A stretch of DNA of 64,000 nt from NCBI RefSeq assembly GCF_900108485.1, contig NZ_FNXF01000002.1, positions 310,001-374,000 on the forward strand, written 5' to 3'. The notes below the pieces were generated by a model. It did not search any database, was not told where the DNA came from, and saw only the letters and a program-made list of their open reading frames with translations. The DNA comes from Rheinheimera pacifica (GTDB lineage Bacteria > Pseudomonadota > Gammaproteobacteria > Enterobacterales > Alteromonadaceae). Position numbers and translations under genes: made by a program. This document shows, piece by piece, positions 35,819 through 44,961 of the stretch (position 1 is the first letter of the stretch; every line of letters begins with the position of its first letter).

Positions 35819-37540
35819 TTAATAGCCGGGTAGTTGCTTGTATAAACCACCGCTTAAATTGATTTGTTGCTGTGGGATCGGCAGATACTCGTCGCGCCCG
35901 GCGGTGAATAAGGCTTCCTGTAAATAAGGCTTACGGGTGCGTTCAACTTCAAGATAAGTATCTAATGTCTGTTTTGCTACGCCCCAGCGCACCAGGTCAA
36001 AGAAACGGTGTCCTTCCAGGCCAAGTTCTAACCGTCGCTCCATACGTAGTGCGCGGCGGGCTTGCTCTTGTGACGTAAATGCAGTGTAAAGTCCGACATT
36101 GTAAATACTGGCATTATTTAGCATTGCTGTGCTATTCATAGCCCGGCTGCGTAACCGGTTGATGATTTGCAAGGCTTCATCCAGACGATTTAATTCGATC
36201 AGCGCCTCTGCTTTCCACAGCAACACATCGGCAAAACGGATCAACACCGTATTCATCGAAAACACCGGGAAGGGCCCGTTTTGTATACGACATTCACAAT
36301 CCGGATGCTCCAGCTCTTTCATCGAAATGAAATTGCCGTAAACCGCCGGCGCCCGTGCCCAGGCATTACCATTTTCAATCATCAGCTCGCTGTCATATTT
36401 AAACGGCTTACCTTGCATGGCAACAGTGTGGTCTAACCTGGGGTCAACCGCGTCCTGTGCCAGTACATAATTGCTGCTGTTAAAGCTATCAAACTGTGGT
36501 AAGCCCTGAGCATCGGTTTTAAATGCGTTAACAAAATTCTCTGTCGGCACATGAAAACCACAGCAGCCAAAGCCGCCCTGCAAAGGCGCATTTAATGCTG
36601 TGGGCCAAGAACCACGGCCATCCGGCGAACCGTCATTGCGTGAGCGCTGGATCGCAAACACCGACTCTTTGCTGTTTTCAAAACGGTGCAGAAAGTTTTG
36701 TCCGAAGTCATCCTGCAAACCATAGACACCGGCGTCTTCAATATCATCCACCAGATCGACCACCGTTTGTAGTTTCTCCAGATCAATGTTGACGACCTGA
36801 TGCACATCATTTTGCTCATAAGCCTGATACAACTTCGTTTTCGCCAGATAGGCTTTGGCACTTAACTGATTGGCCCGGCCAATTTCACTCTGTGTCAGTG
36901 GCAAGTTGTCGGCGGCAAACTGGAAATCTGCGGCGATTTTGTCCCACAATTGCTGATCGGTTAAATCAAAGTTCGTCTGCGCTTTAATCTGCTCTGATGA
37001 CATGGTTTCATCAACATAAGGAATATGTTTGTGGTGTATCTTCAGATCGAAATAAAAGAAAGCGCGTAAAAACCTCAGCTCAGCCTCACGAATCGTCTTT
37101 TTCGCAAACTGCGCCTCTGTGGTATTAGCTAGCGCCTTTAAAGCGGTATTAGCTCTTGAGATGGCGGTGTAATTTCTTACCCATTTTTTATTGTTCAGAT
37201 CGACAAAATCCGGTGGATAAGACTCCATATCCGCAATAATCGACGTATACATCGACAGCGCATGGTAGGCAAATATATCGCCGGGTCCATTGCCGCCTTT
37301 ATGAGCATCACCGGCCCGCAGGTTACCGGTTGGCCAGAGAAAATTGGGCGCAGTATAGTGATCATTACCAAGATAAGCGTAGGTGGCCGTCACCAGCCCG
37401 TCTATATTGCCACCGTTGGTAATTTGCTCTTCCGTTAAGGTGCCTTTCGGTGATTGCTCAAGATCGCCGCCACAACCCGCCACTGTCAGCAGCACAGTAC
37501 CGGCAACTATCATTACACCTGCTTTTAGTTTGTTATACAT
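35819..37540 (-). CDS. SusD/RagB-family glycan-binding lipoprotein
   Basis: A 573-residue lipoprotein (lipobox TVAGC, Cys23, with Gly at +2, as expected for sorting to the outer membrane). SusD hallmarks: SPKGTLTEEQI near the N-terminus, helical TPR-like segments (NYTAISRANTALKAL, REAELRFLRAFFYFDL, RANQLSAKAYLAKTKLYQAYEQ), SMNTVLIRFADVLLWKAEALIEL, and the closing RRALRMERRLELGLEGHRFFDLVRWG ... EYLPIPQQQI. In Bacteroidetes SusD caps SusC and captures oligosaccharides at the cell surface. It lies 26 bases downstream of susC on the same strand. A complete SusD is unexpected in a gammaproteobacterium. Confidence 0.95.
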   Translation of the reverse strand: MYNKLKAGVMIVAGTVLLTVAGCGGDLEQSPKGTLTEEQITNGGNIDGLVTATYAYLGNDHYTAPNFLWPTGNLRAGDAHKGGNGPGDIFAYHALSMYTSIIADMESYPPDFVDLNNKKWVRNYTAISRANTALKALANTTEAQFAKKTIREAELRFLRAFFYFDLKIHHKHIPYVDETMSSEQIKAQTNFDLTDQQLWDKIAADFQFAADNLPLTQSEIGRANQLSAKAYLAKTKLYQAYEQNDVHQVVNIDLEKLQTVVDLVDDIEDAGVYGLQDDFGQNFLHRFENSKESVFAIQRSRNDGSPDGRGSWPTALNAPLQGGFGCCGFHVPTENFVNAFKTDAQGLPQFDSFNSSNYVLAQDAVDPRLDHTVAMQGKPFKYDSELMIENGNAWARAPAVYGNFISMKELEHPDCECRIQNGPFPVFSMNTVLIRFADVLLWKAEALIELNRLDEALQIINRLRSRAMNSTAMLNNASIYNVGLYTAFTSQEQARRALRMERRLELGLEGHRFFDLVRWGVAKQTLDTYLEVERTRKPYLQEALFTAGRDEYLPIPQQQINLSGGLYKQLPGY

Positions 37541-37566
37541 AATTCATGTCCTATTTAAGCATCAAC

Positions 37567-40527
37567 TCAGAATGTCATCGACAGACCTAACGTCACGGTT
37601 CTTGGAATGGGGAATACACTGTTCGGCGCCTCAGGATCCTGACTTAAAGTGCCGCTTGGCGTTATCGTCAGTAAGTTCTGTGCACTTAAGTAAACCCTTG
37701 CATCAATAATTGCCGGGTCGATGTTGTATGCGATAGAAAGATTGCGCAGCTTCAGGTATGAACCATCCTCCCAGTAAAAACTGGACTCTCTGGCTTCATT
37801 GTTGTTATCCAGTAGGGTTAATGCCGGCACATTGCTGCCGGTATTATCTGGTGTCCAGGCATTCAGTGTCCTGTCACCATAGTTTGAGCCGATATTCAGT
37901 GAGGTGAAATCAGTAAACAAGCGCCAGCTGTTACGAACACTGCCGCCTTTCACACCTTGCCAGAACATATTGAAGTCCCAACGGCCGTAGGTTAGCGTGA
38001 AATTCAGGCCGTAGATAAAATCCGGATCGGTATTGGTAAAGAAATCCTGATCCTGATCGTTAATGACACCATCACCATTAAGGTCAACATAACGTATCCG
38101 GCCAGGAGCCGCACCAGGCTGGCGGGCATGAGCGGCAACTTCTTCCGCACTTTGGAACAGGCCATCGGTAACATAACCAAATACCGAATTTACCGACTTG
38201 CCCAGAATGGTTTTATCCCGGCCATTACCGCCAAAGGAGTTCACCACCGAGTCAGGCAGCGCAATCACCTTGTTTTTTGCGGTTGAAATATTGCCGGTAA
38301 TATCGAACGTAAAGTTGCCCAGGCTGGCCACAGTAAACTCATCGGTATAACCCAGCATCAGCTCGATACCGGTGTTTTCTATGGTGCCGCCGTTGACGAT
38401 CATCTGCGCACCTTCGCCCTCTGTCGCCAGCGGCTGCGTTGTGGTCAGAATATCTTCGGTGCGCTTTCTGAACCAGTCAAAGCTGCCGTATAACGCACTG
38501 TCAAAGAAATCAAAATCCACGCCCAGGTTCAGTTGGGTCGAGGTTTCCCACTTTAAGTCCGGGTTACCGGAACTGACTTTGGCAAAGCCAGACGGTAGAT
38601 TACCCTGATCACTGCCTGCTAAATCGTATGCGGTACCTTCATCCTGTTCGTTGGTAAACAGTGACTGTGTGGCGTAACGTGACTGAAAGATGGATGAAGT
38701 CGCCCGGGTATTAATTTCCTGGTTACCATTTTGTCCCCAACTGGCTCTGAATTTCAGCTGGTTCATCGCGTCGAACTTAAAGAAGTCCTCATCCGAAACA
38801 CGCCAACCTACCGACGCAGCAGGGAAGTTACCCCATTGATTATTCTGACCAAAACGGGATGAACCATCGCGGCGCAATGTAAAAGACGCGAGATACTTTC
38901 TGTCATAGTCATAATCGAGTTTGGTAAAGTAGGATTTCAGCGTCCATGCATCAGCAAAGCCGTTGGCAGTAATGCCGCTGGTTGCCTGCTCTAAAAAGGC
39001 ATAGTCACGGTCTTGCGACGCAAAGCCAGAACCGGAAGCGCTAAAAAACTCACTCTCAAACTCAACCGTTTCATTACCCACCAACAGGGTAAACATATGG
39101 TCATAATTCAGTAAGTATTTGTATTCTGCGGTATTTGACCAGACAGTAGTTTTGTTCCAGTCGTCCGTCACCGTAAGACGGTCATTAAAATTCAGGCTAC
39201 CGGCCTGAAACGCCTTGGTGAAATTACGGAACTTAAAATTGCCATAGCTCAGGCCATAATTAGTGCGAAGCGTTAAATCATCCAGCGGCAGATATTCCAC
39301 ATAAACATTGCCAAGCACCTTGTTAAATCTGTTGGTGTTGTCTTTGTTCATTTCCAGCAGCCGTACCGGATTATCACGGTCTGTGATACCGGCAGTTGGC
39401 CCGCCCCAGCCAGTGCCGTCTTCAGTGCGGATTGGTATAATAGACTGCTGTTCAATCGCCAGGCCGAGAATACCGCCAGCCAGGTCGTTGACCAGATTCT
39501 GCTTTTGATCAGTCAGGGTAAGGTTTTCACCTACCCGCACTTTGCCGTCAAATAGCTCAACATGTGAATTTACCCGGCCACTGATGCGGGTAAATTCAGA
39601 GCTTTTCACTACGCCATTGCGATCAAGATACCCAAATGAGGCATACACCGCAGAAGTATCACTGGCGCTGGAATAAGACAGGTTTAAATCTTTTGACGTA
39701 GAACGCCGGGTCACTTCATCAAACCAGTCGGTATCGGCCGGGCGCATGGTTTGCGCACTATCAATGTAAGTGTTCAGAATGACATTATTAAGCTGAGGAT
39801 TATCGTAGTCACCGTTCCAGTCGTACTGATACAACGGGCTGACATTATTCGGGTTAGCCCTGTCGTTAACGGCTGCGCGCCAGACAACTTCAGCACGTTG
39901 CCTGGTATTTAGCGGATTAAGGTCGTACTCGAAGTCTTCCGTTGAGGTATTTAATTTCACTTCAAATTTCGAATCACCGCTGCCTTTCTTGGTGGTAATA
40001 ATAATGACGCCATTCGCTGCCCGGGCACCGTAAATACTCGCGCTGGCGGCATCACGCAATACAACAAGTGATTCAATATCGTTACTGTTAATCTCGTGCA
40101 AACCGGAGTTCATTGGCACCCCGTCTACCACGTACAACGGGTCGTTATACCCCAGTGGTCCAAGCCCCTGGCCGCGAATTTTTACCTGAGCGGTTGAATT
40201 TGGATTACCGTTGGTCAGGATCTGCACGCCAGGTACCCGCCCCTGCAAATTCTGCATAATATTGGCAGAAGACAAATCTTTCACATCGGCGATTTTTACA
40301 TCGATTGCGGCACCGGTAATATCTTCCTGCCGCGTACTGCTGTAGCCAACAACCACTATGGTTTCAATTTCTTTCTCTTTTTTCTCCAGAGCACGTTGTT
40401 GTGCTTCAGTGTCTTGTTGCTGAACAACCAACTCATCAGGCACTGCGTCCTGCTGCACCTGCGCTGCCAGCCCTGCACTTTGCAAGGCACAGCATAGTGC
40501 ACTTAACGCAAAAGTTTGTTTTTTCAT
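37567..40527 (-). CDS. SusC/RagA-family TonB-linked outer-membrane transporter
   Basis: 986 residues from the ATG at 40527 (GGGGGAA ribosome site, signal peptide MKKQTFALSALCCALQSAGLAAQ); 27 earlier residues are discarded. After a charged, Gln-rich linker comes a TonB-box-like ETIVVVGYSS. The SusC-type plug follows (DITGAAIDVKIADVKDLS...LQGRVPGVQI...KIRGQGLGPLGYNDPLYVVDGVPMN...IESLVVLRDAASASIYGARAANGVIIITTKKG). The barrel ends GLSMTF. The carboxypeptidase-like domain of about 80 residues that usually precedes the plug in Bacteroidetes SusC is absent. With SusD it should import fructan oligosaccharides. Confidence 0.95.
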   Translation of the reverse strand: MKKQTFALSALCCALQSAGLAAQVQQDAVPDELVVQQQDTEAQQRALEKKEKEIETIVVVGYSSTRQEDITGAAIDVKIADVKDLSSANIMQNLQGRVPGVQILTNGNPNSTAQVKIRGQGLGPLGYNDPLYVVDGVPMNSGLHEINSNDIESLVVLRDAASASIYGARAANGVIIITTKKGSGDSKFEVKLNTSTEDFEYDLNPLNTRQRAEVVWRAAVNDRANPNNVSPLYQYDWNGDYDNPQLNNVILNTYIDSAQTMRPADTDWFDEVTRRSTSKDLNLSYSSASDTSAVYASFGYLDRNGVVKSSEFTRISGRVNSHVELFDGKVRVGENLTLTDQKQNLVNDLAGGILGLAIEQQSIIPIRTEDGTGWGGPTAGITDRDNPVRLLEMNKDNTNRFNKVLGNVYVEYLPLDDLTLRTNYGLSYGNFKFRNFTKAFQAGSLNFNDRLTVTDDWNKTTVWSNTAEYKYLLNYDHMFTLLVGNETVEFESEFFSASGSGFASQDRDYAFLEQATSGITANGFADAWTLKSYFTKLDYDYDRKYLASFTLRRDGSSRFGQNNQWGNFPAASVGWRVSDEDFFKFDAMNQLKFRASWGQNGNQEINTRATSSIFQSRYATQSLFTNEQDEGTAYDLAGSDQGNLPSGFAKVSSGNPDLKWETSTQLNLGVDFDFFDSALYGSFDWFRKRTEDILTTTQPLATEGEGAQMIVNGGTIENTGIELMLGYTDEFTVASLGNFTFDITGNISTAKNKVIALPDSVVNSFGGNGRDKTILGKSVNSVFGYVTDGLFQSAEEVAAHARQPGAAPGRIRYVDLNGDGVINDQDQDFFTNTDPDFIYGLNFTLTYGRWDFNMFWQGVKGGSVRNSWRLFTDFTSLNIGSNYGDRTLNAWTPDNTGSNVPALTLLDNNNEARESSFYWEDGSYLKLRNLSIAYNIDPAIIDARVYLSAQNLLTITPSGTLSQDPEAPNSVFPIPRTVTLGLSMTF

Positions 40528-40778
40528 AGTTCCCCCGTCTCGTTTTATTTTCTTCAGAGACAGCATCGCTGTATCGGGCCAGACGACATCAGTTCTGCCT
40601 CGCCCCAAGGTTTGCTGTTATGAAGAAATGATTTCTATTTAGTTATTATCTTTTGGAGGTCTGATCCGGCTGTATTGGCCCTTTGCAGTATCAGCTAAAG
40701 GCAGTTCTCACATGCATGTTTGGAAACCGTCAATTTTCCTGTTTTGCATATTGCACATTATTCGACCATCCACGCACC

Positions 40779-40806
40779 AATATACAACACAGTTTTAGTT
40801 AATCAA
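40779..40806 (-). promoter_or_regulatory. Predicted susC promoter with embedded operator
   Basis: On the minus strand TTGATT (40806-40801) and TATATT (40784-40779) form a -35/-10 pair with a 16-base spacer. The motif AACTAAAACTGTGTTGT fills the spacer (operator 40783-40803). Related motifs lie in the fructokinase and MFS promoters. Confidence 0.6.
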
Positions 40807-40941
40807 GTTTGACCAGTTCAGAAAAATGCAATAATTAAGAAATAATCAGACACCAGCTTTGAGACTAGCTACAATTTTCTTTTTAAAACAATAATTTGAC
40901 AAAAAATATTGAAAATAACAAACCAAAAATAAAAAATAACA

Positions 40942-40974
40942 TTGATTTAGTTATGAAGCTAAAACAGAATAAGT
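40942..40974 (+). promoter_or_regulatory. Predicted fructokinase promoter with operator
   Basis: TTGATT (40942-40947), 17-base spacer, CAGAAT (40965-40970). The motif AGCTAAAACAGAATAAG overlaps the spacer and -10 (operator 40954-40974). Matches the core CTAAAACWG shared with susC and the MFS gene. Confidence 0.5.
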
Positions 40975-41067
40975 GACATATAACAGAAAGCATGGTAATG
41001 CCAAGATACGCGGCTCATTACTATTGACGAGGTGGCGTTTGCACCTTAAATGAACACGGAGAACACT

Positions 41068-42003
41068 ATGATTGCGGTGCTTGGAGAGAACGTTGTTGAT
41101 CTGTTAATGCAGCCTGATGGAAATTTTTGCCCTCATCTGGGGGGATCACCGTTTAACGTTGCCATTGGCATTGCCAAACAGGAAGTGCCTGTTACATACC
41201 TTTCGCCCATTTCACAGGACAGGTTTGGTGACAACTTTCTGAGCTATATGCAAACACACGGCGTTGAGTATGGTGCGCCGCATCGCTCAGCGCTACCAAG
41301 CTCGGCGGCTATCGTCACGTTAGATACGCAGCGCCAGCCCCATTATAGTATTTACCGCCATCACGTTGCCGACAGGGATATCAGTACCGGGTTGCTGGTT
41401 TCTTGCCTGCCGGAAAAAACCCGGATATTACACACCGGCTCTTTGGCATTGGAGCCTGAGGACTTAACAAAAGTTAAAACACTTTTAGCTTTTGCCAAAT
41501 CCAGAGGGGTCAGGATCAGCATAGACATTAATATCAGAATGGATTTTGTCACCGATAAAACGGCCTACATTGCCGGTATTGAACAGCTGATGCCACTTTG
41601 CGATTACGTTAAAGCAAGTGACGAAGACCTGATTAAACTGTATCCGGACATGCCACTGAGCGATGCATTGGCAAAGTTTAAATCCCTGATACCGGATGCA
41701 CTCTTTGCTTACACTGAAGGTGATAAGGGCGCACTTTTATGCACCCAAGCGGTAGAAATTACGATGCCGGTAATACGTCCTGACGTATTCGGCGATACCG
41801 TCGGCGCGGGTGACACCTTTTACAGTATGCTGTTATCTTACCTCTGGTCAGAGAACCTCGACACTATTGCTCCCTCATTGCTGTCAGACACACAACTTCG
41901 CCCTGCACTTAAGCATGCTATTGTTGCCGCGAGTATCAATGTGTCCCGCCATGGTTGTATGCCGCCGAGCAAAGTGGAGGTTCAACAGAAACTGGCTTGC
42001 TGA
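41068..42003 (+). CDS. PfkB-family fructokinase
   Basis: 311 residues from the ATG at 41068, preferred because GGAG lies six bases upstream; an in-frame ATG at 41050 lacks a ribosome site. A PfkB carbohydrate kinase: LGGSPFNVAIGIAKQ near the N-terminus and the anion-hole/catalytic motif DTVGAGDTFYS near the C-terminus. It phosphorylates fructose with ATP in the cytoplasm, giving fructose-6-phosphate for glycolysis. Divergent from susC; its place between transporter genes and a ROK regulator makes fructose the likely substrate. Confidence 0.92.
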   Translation: MIAVLGENVVDLLMQPDGNFCPHLGGSPFNVAIGIAKQEVPVTYLSPISQDRFGDNFLSYMQTHGVEYGAPHRSALPSSAAIVTLDTQRQPHYSIYRHHVADRDISTGLLVSCLPEKTRILHTGSLALEPEDLTKVKTLLAFAKSRGVRISIDINIRMDFVTDKTAYIAGIEQLMPLCDYVKASDEDLIKLYPDMPLSDALAKFKSLIPDALFAYTEGDKGALLCTQAVEITMPVIRPDVFGDTVGAGDTFYSMLLSYLWSENLDTIAPSLLSDTQLRPALKHAIVAASINVSRHGCMPPSKVEVQQKLAC

Positions 42004-42143
42004 TGCATTAGTGATTGATTTACTGCAATTAAACTCTGCGTACCGTTAGGGTACGTAGTATCATCATAGAAAAATGTGCCTTAACTGGTTATTATCACGG
42101 CAAATATGGCGTTTCGCCGTTCAACCGTTGTACAACCAAGATA

Positions 42144-43376
42144 ATGTGGAATTTTATGGGGCAAGGCAGTAATTCATCAACTCTCAGGCAGTACAATGAG
42201 CGCGTGGTTATTTCCGCCGTGCGTAAGGCTGGCGTCGCATCTAAACCGGATCTTGCCAGAAGTATTGGTTTAACCCTGCAATCGTTAACCCGCATTGTCG
42301 ATGCGCTAGAAGAAAAAGGTTTACTGGAAAAATCCGGCCGGCGCAGTGTTGGTATTGGTCAGCCATCCAACCTGTACCAGATTAAAGCCGATGGCCTGTT
42401 TTCGGTTGGTATCAAGCTGGGCAGACAAAATATTGAGTATGTGCTATCTGACTTTGCCGGTCAGGTAATAGATAAAGCATCCCATCGTTATAAAGAACCC
42501 ACTCCAGAGCAGCTTATCGATAGCTTAAGTAGCGGCATTGAAGTGATGCTGGGCAAACTATCACCAGCACAACGCCAGCGTTTTGTTGGTGTCGGTATTG
42601 CGATGCCCTGGTTTTTAGGCAATTGGGCCGCACAGCATGAAATGGCACCTGACATCGCTCAGCAGTGGGTTGATATTGACTTCGCCAATGAATTGGAACA
42701 ACGCCTGCCTTACAGCATATTCTTTGAAAATGACTGCTCAGCGGCCGCGGCGGCTGAGCTGTACTTTGGCCAGATAAAAGCGGCAAACAATTTCCTCTAC
42801 ATATACATAGATACCTTTGTCGGCGGCGGTCTGATACTCAATGGCAATCTGGAAAGAGGGGTGCATAGTAACGCCGCCAATCTGGCAACCTTACCTGTGC
42901 CGCAATCCAGGCTGGACAGCCAAAGCAACACCTCAGGCTGGGATACTTTAGTTAACCGGGCTTCGATAGCAACACTGCTCAGACACCTGCAGTTTCATCA
43001 GGTTAATATCGATAATATTGCCGATCTTGCCGATATTATTGATGATAACCGGGCACTGGTGCATGACTGGATGCAGGACTGCGCAGAAGGCGTCGTATTC
43101 TGCATTATGTCTTGTGTCAGTTTCCTGGATTTGGAAAAAGTTGTTATTGACTCCCAACTGCCAGCGTTCTTATTAATTGAGCTTATCAGCATGATCAAAA
43201 GACGCTTGGCAGCGATGCCAACGTCAAATTTGTTCGTGCCACAGATCGAAAAAGGCAGCCTGGGTGAAGATGCGATCGCCATTGGTGGTGCTATTTTGCC
43301 GCTTTATTCGCATTTCGCACCAGACCGCACTGTACTGTTGAAAGGCGGCGTGCCGGACAGGTTGCAACAGAAATAA
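42144..43376 (+). CDS. ROK-family transcriptional regulator of the fructan locus
   Basis: A 410-residue NagC/XylR-type ROK repressor. N-terminal winged helix-turn-helix (STLRQYNERVVISAVRKAGVASKPDLARSIGLTLQSLTRIVDALEEKGLL) and a sugar-kinase-like sensor domain (SVGIKLGRQNIEYVLSDFAG, GVGIAMPWFLG, FENDCSAAAAAELYFGQ, YIDTFVGGGLILNG). The ATG at 42156 has a slightly better ribosome site (TGGA) and may be the true start. Located between the fructokinase and the MFS transporter. It is the only regulator in the locus and the likely reader of the CTAAAACWG motif. Confidence 0.9.
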   Translation: MWNFMGQGSNSSTLRQYNERVVISAVRKAGVASKPDLARSIGLTLQSLTRIVDALEEKGLLEKSGRRSVGIGQPSNLYQIKADGLFSVGIKLGRQNIEYVLSDFAGQVIDKASHRYKEPTPEQLIDSLSSGIEVMLGKLSPAQRQRFVGVGIAMPWFLGNWAAQHEMAPDIAQQWVDIDFANELEQRLPYSIFFENDCSAAAAAELYFGQIKAANNFLYIYIDTFVGGGLILNGNLERGVHSNAANLATLPVPQSRLDSQSNTSGWDTLVNRASIATLLRHLQFHQVNIDNIADLADIIDDNRALVHDWMQDCAEGVVFCIMSCVSFLDLEKVVIDSQLPAFLLIELISMIKRRLAAMPTSNLFVPQIEKGSLGEDAIAIGGAILPLYSHFAPDRTVLLKGGVPDRLQQK

Positions 43377-43404
43377 CAGCATGGTGAATGGTACGCCATG
43401 CTGT
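43376..43404. terminator. Hairpin between converging ROK and MFS genes
   Basis: ACAGCATGG (43376-43384) pairs perfectly with CCATGCTGT (43396-43404) around an 11-base loop, overlapping the ROK stop codon and six bases from the MFS stop. A short T-rich stretch follows. Probably a bidirectional terminator. Confidence 0.6.
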
Positions 43405-43410
43405 CTGGTT

Positions 43411-44751
43411 TTACTTCGTTAATACAATAGCCTCAGGATGTTCTGTCTGGACCTCTTCCGAGATAGACTCCAGCGTACGCCCCTTTGTTTCAGGCATAAC
43501 AAACAGCACAAAAACCAGCTGCAGTACCATCATAAAAGCAAAGAAGATAAAAATGGTGGCGGGTGTAAATACACTTAAGAAAAACGGCATCAGTAAAGCA
43601 ATTAATGCCGCAAATACCCAGTGTGTGCTGGCACCGAGAGACTGGCCTTTCGCACGAACCGCATTAGGAAAGACTTCAGATATAAACACCCAGATCACCG
43701 CGCCCTGACCAATGGCGTGCGAAGCAATAAACAAAAACACAAAAAACACCACAGCCATACCCCCTATGCCAGCATAAAAGGCATAGGCAACCACACTTAA
43801 CGAAACAATATAGCCAACTGAACCTATCAGCATCAGCAAACGTCTGCCGGCTCTATCAATCAAATACAAACCCAACATGGTGAAGATCAGGTTCACAATC
43901 CCCACGCCCGCTGACGAAAGCAATGCGGAGTCACTATCGAGGCCAGCCAGCGAAAAAATGCGCGGTGCAAAATAAATAATAAAATTAATCCCCGATAGTT
44001 GATTAAAGAAAGCAACAAAAAATGCCAACATTACCGGGAAGCGATAGCGGGTTGAGAACAAACTGGATTTTTTTCCTGTCGGCCGGGTGCGCTTGATATC
44101 AGACACTATGCTATCTACATCTTTCTCTTGCAGCTGGTTAAATACCACTCTGGCTGCCGCTTCATCTCTTTTATGCAGGATCAGCCAACGAGGGCTTTCC
44201 GACACCTTAAACACCAGAAACAAAAAGACCATAGCGGGAATAACTTCAACGCCCAACATCCAGCGCCAATCCTCAGCTGAAATACCTGATAACAAGTAGT
44301 TGCTGAAAAATGCGACTAAGATACCGAACACAATCTGGAACTGGTACATCGCAACCAGGCGCCCACGATGTTTAGCCGGTGCTATTTCAGCGATATACGC
44401 CGGCACTGCAATCGACGAAATGCCAACGCCTAAGCCACCGATAAACCGCATAAATGAAAACGTATAAGGATCTGCTGCCAACGCCGAGCCCAGCGCCGAC
44501 AAAATATATAAAATACCGATAGCAATAAGGGTAGCCTTACGACCAAACCGGTCGCACGGCACACTACCAAAAAGCGCGCCAATGACCGTGCCCCACAATG
44601 CCGATGACATAATAAACATGCCGTGAAATAGCGGATCTGTTTGCCAAAGCTGCTGGATTGGCAGATCGGCTCCGGAGATAACTGCGGTGTCAAAACCGAA
44701 TAAAAATCCGGCCAGCGCCACAGTTATCGCCCATAAAAAAATAGTCTTCAT
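43411..44751 (-). CDS. Sugar-porter (SP) family MFS transporter, probably fructose
   Basis: A 446-residue, 12-span carrier with SP-family signatures: GFLFGFDTAVISGA, DRFGRK, RFIGGLGVGISSIAVPAYIAEIAPAKHRGR, QLSGINFIIYFAPRIF, DRAGRR and the C-terminal PETKGRTLE. It imports a monosaccharide by proton symport. In this locus fructose released by periplasmic GH32 is the expected cargo (inference). Convergent with the ROK gene. Confidence 0.92.
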   Translation of the reverse strand: MKTIFLWAITVALAGFLFGFDTAVISGADLPIQQLWQTDPLFHGMFIMSSALWGTVIGALFGSVPCDRFGRKATLIAIGILYILSALGSALAADPYTFSFMRFIGGLGVGISSIAVPAYIAEIAPAKHRGRLVAMYQFQIVFGILVAFFSNYLLSGISAEDWRWMLGVEVIPAMVFLFLVFKVSESPRWLILHKRDEAAARVVFNQLQEKDVDSIVSDIKRTRPTGKKSSLFSTRYRFPVMLAFFVAFFNQLSGINFIIYFAPRIFSLAGLDSDSALLSSAGVGIVNLIFTMLGLYLIDRAGRRLLMLIGSVGYIVSLSVVAYAFYAGIGGMAVVFFVFLFIASHAIGQGAVIWVFISEVFPNAVRAKGQSLGASTHWVFAALIALLMPFFLSVFTPATIFIFFAFMMVLQLVFVLFVMPETKGRTLESISEEVQTEHPEAIVLTK

Positions 44752-44765
44752 TACTCCCCCGATTA

Positions 44766-44822
44766 AATAACACTGTTTTAGTTATTGCGTCTGAGTAGAA
44801 TAAAATCGGTGCAGATTGTCAA
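44766..44822 (-). promoter_or_regulatory. Predicted MFS promoter with operator
   Basis: On the minus strand TTGACA (44822-44817), 17-base spacer, TCTACT (44799-44794). The operator at 44766-44786 follows directly: AATAAC and GTTATT arms around nine bases, containing AACTAAAACAGTGTT. This is the third copy of the fructan-locus motif and lies where a bound repressor would block the transcription start. Confidence 0.55.
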
Positions 44823-44903
44823 GCAGAATCTCTAATTTGGTGCAGAGCCTTAGCCGGCGTTATCAGCATTGCCAGGGAGTGAGTATGAATGGCACCAACA
44901 AAA

Positions 44904-44925
44904 AAGCCCCACAGATGTGAGGCTT
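44904..44925 (-). terminator. ssb terminator
   Basis: AAGCCCCACA (44904-44913) pairs with TGTGAGGCTT (44916-44925) with one mismatch. On the minus strand it runs into TTTTTTGTTGG. Confidence 0.65.
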
Positions 44926-44961
44926 CAGAGGATTTGAATTTACCGTTTTAAATATAGGTGG

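Larger units (their letters stand above)
40528..41067. other. AT-rich divergent control region of the fructan locus
   Basis: A 540-base gene-free stretch between susC (minus) and the fructokinase (plus). It is clearly richer in A and T than the flanking genes and holds both predicted promoters with shared operator motifs (40779-40806 and 40942-40974). The susC leader would be about 240 bases long. I see no riboswitch or small gene in it. Confidence 0.75.

Noticed and set aside
40890..40925. TTGACA at 40896 as a fructokinase promoter -35
   Set aside because: No acceptable -10 at 16-18 bases; the TTGATT/CAGAAT pair at 40942-40970 fits better.
42031..42060. Hairpin CGTACC-GTTAG-GGTACG between fructokinase and ROK genes
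   Set aside because: A real inverted repeat, but short and without a T-run, so neither a terminator nor an operator can be supported.
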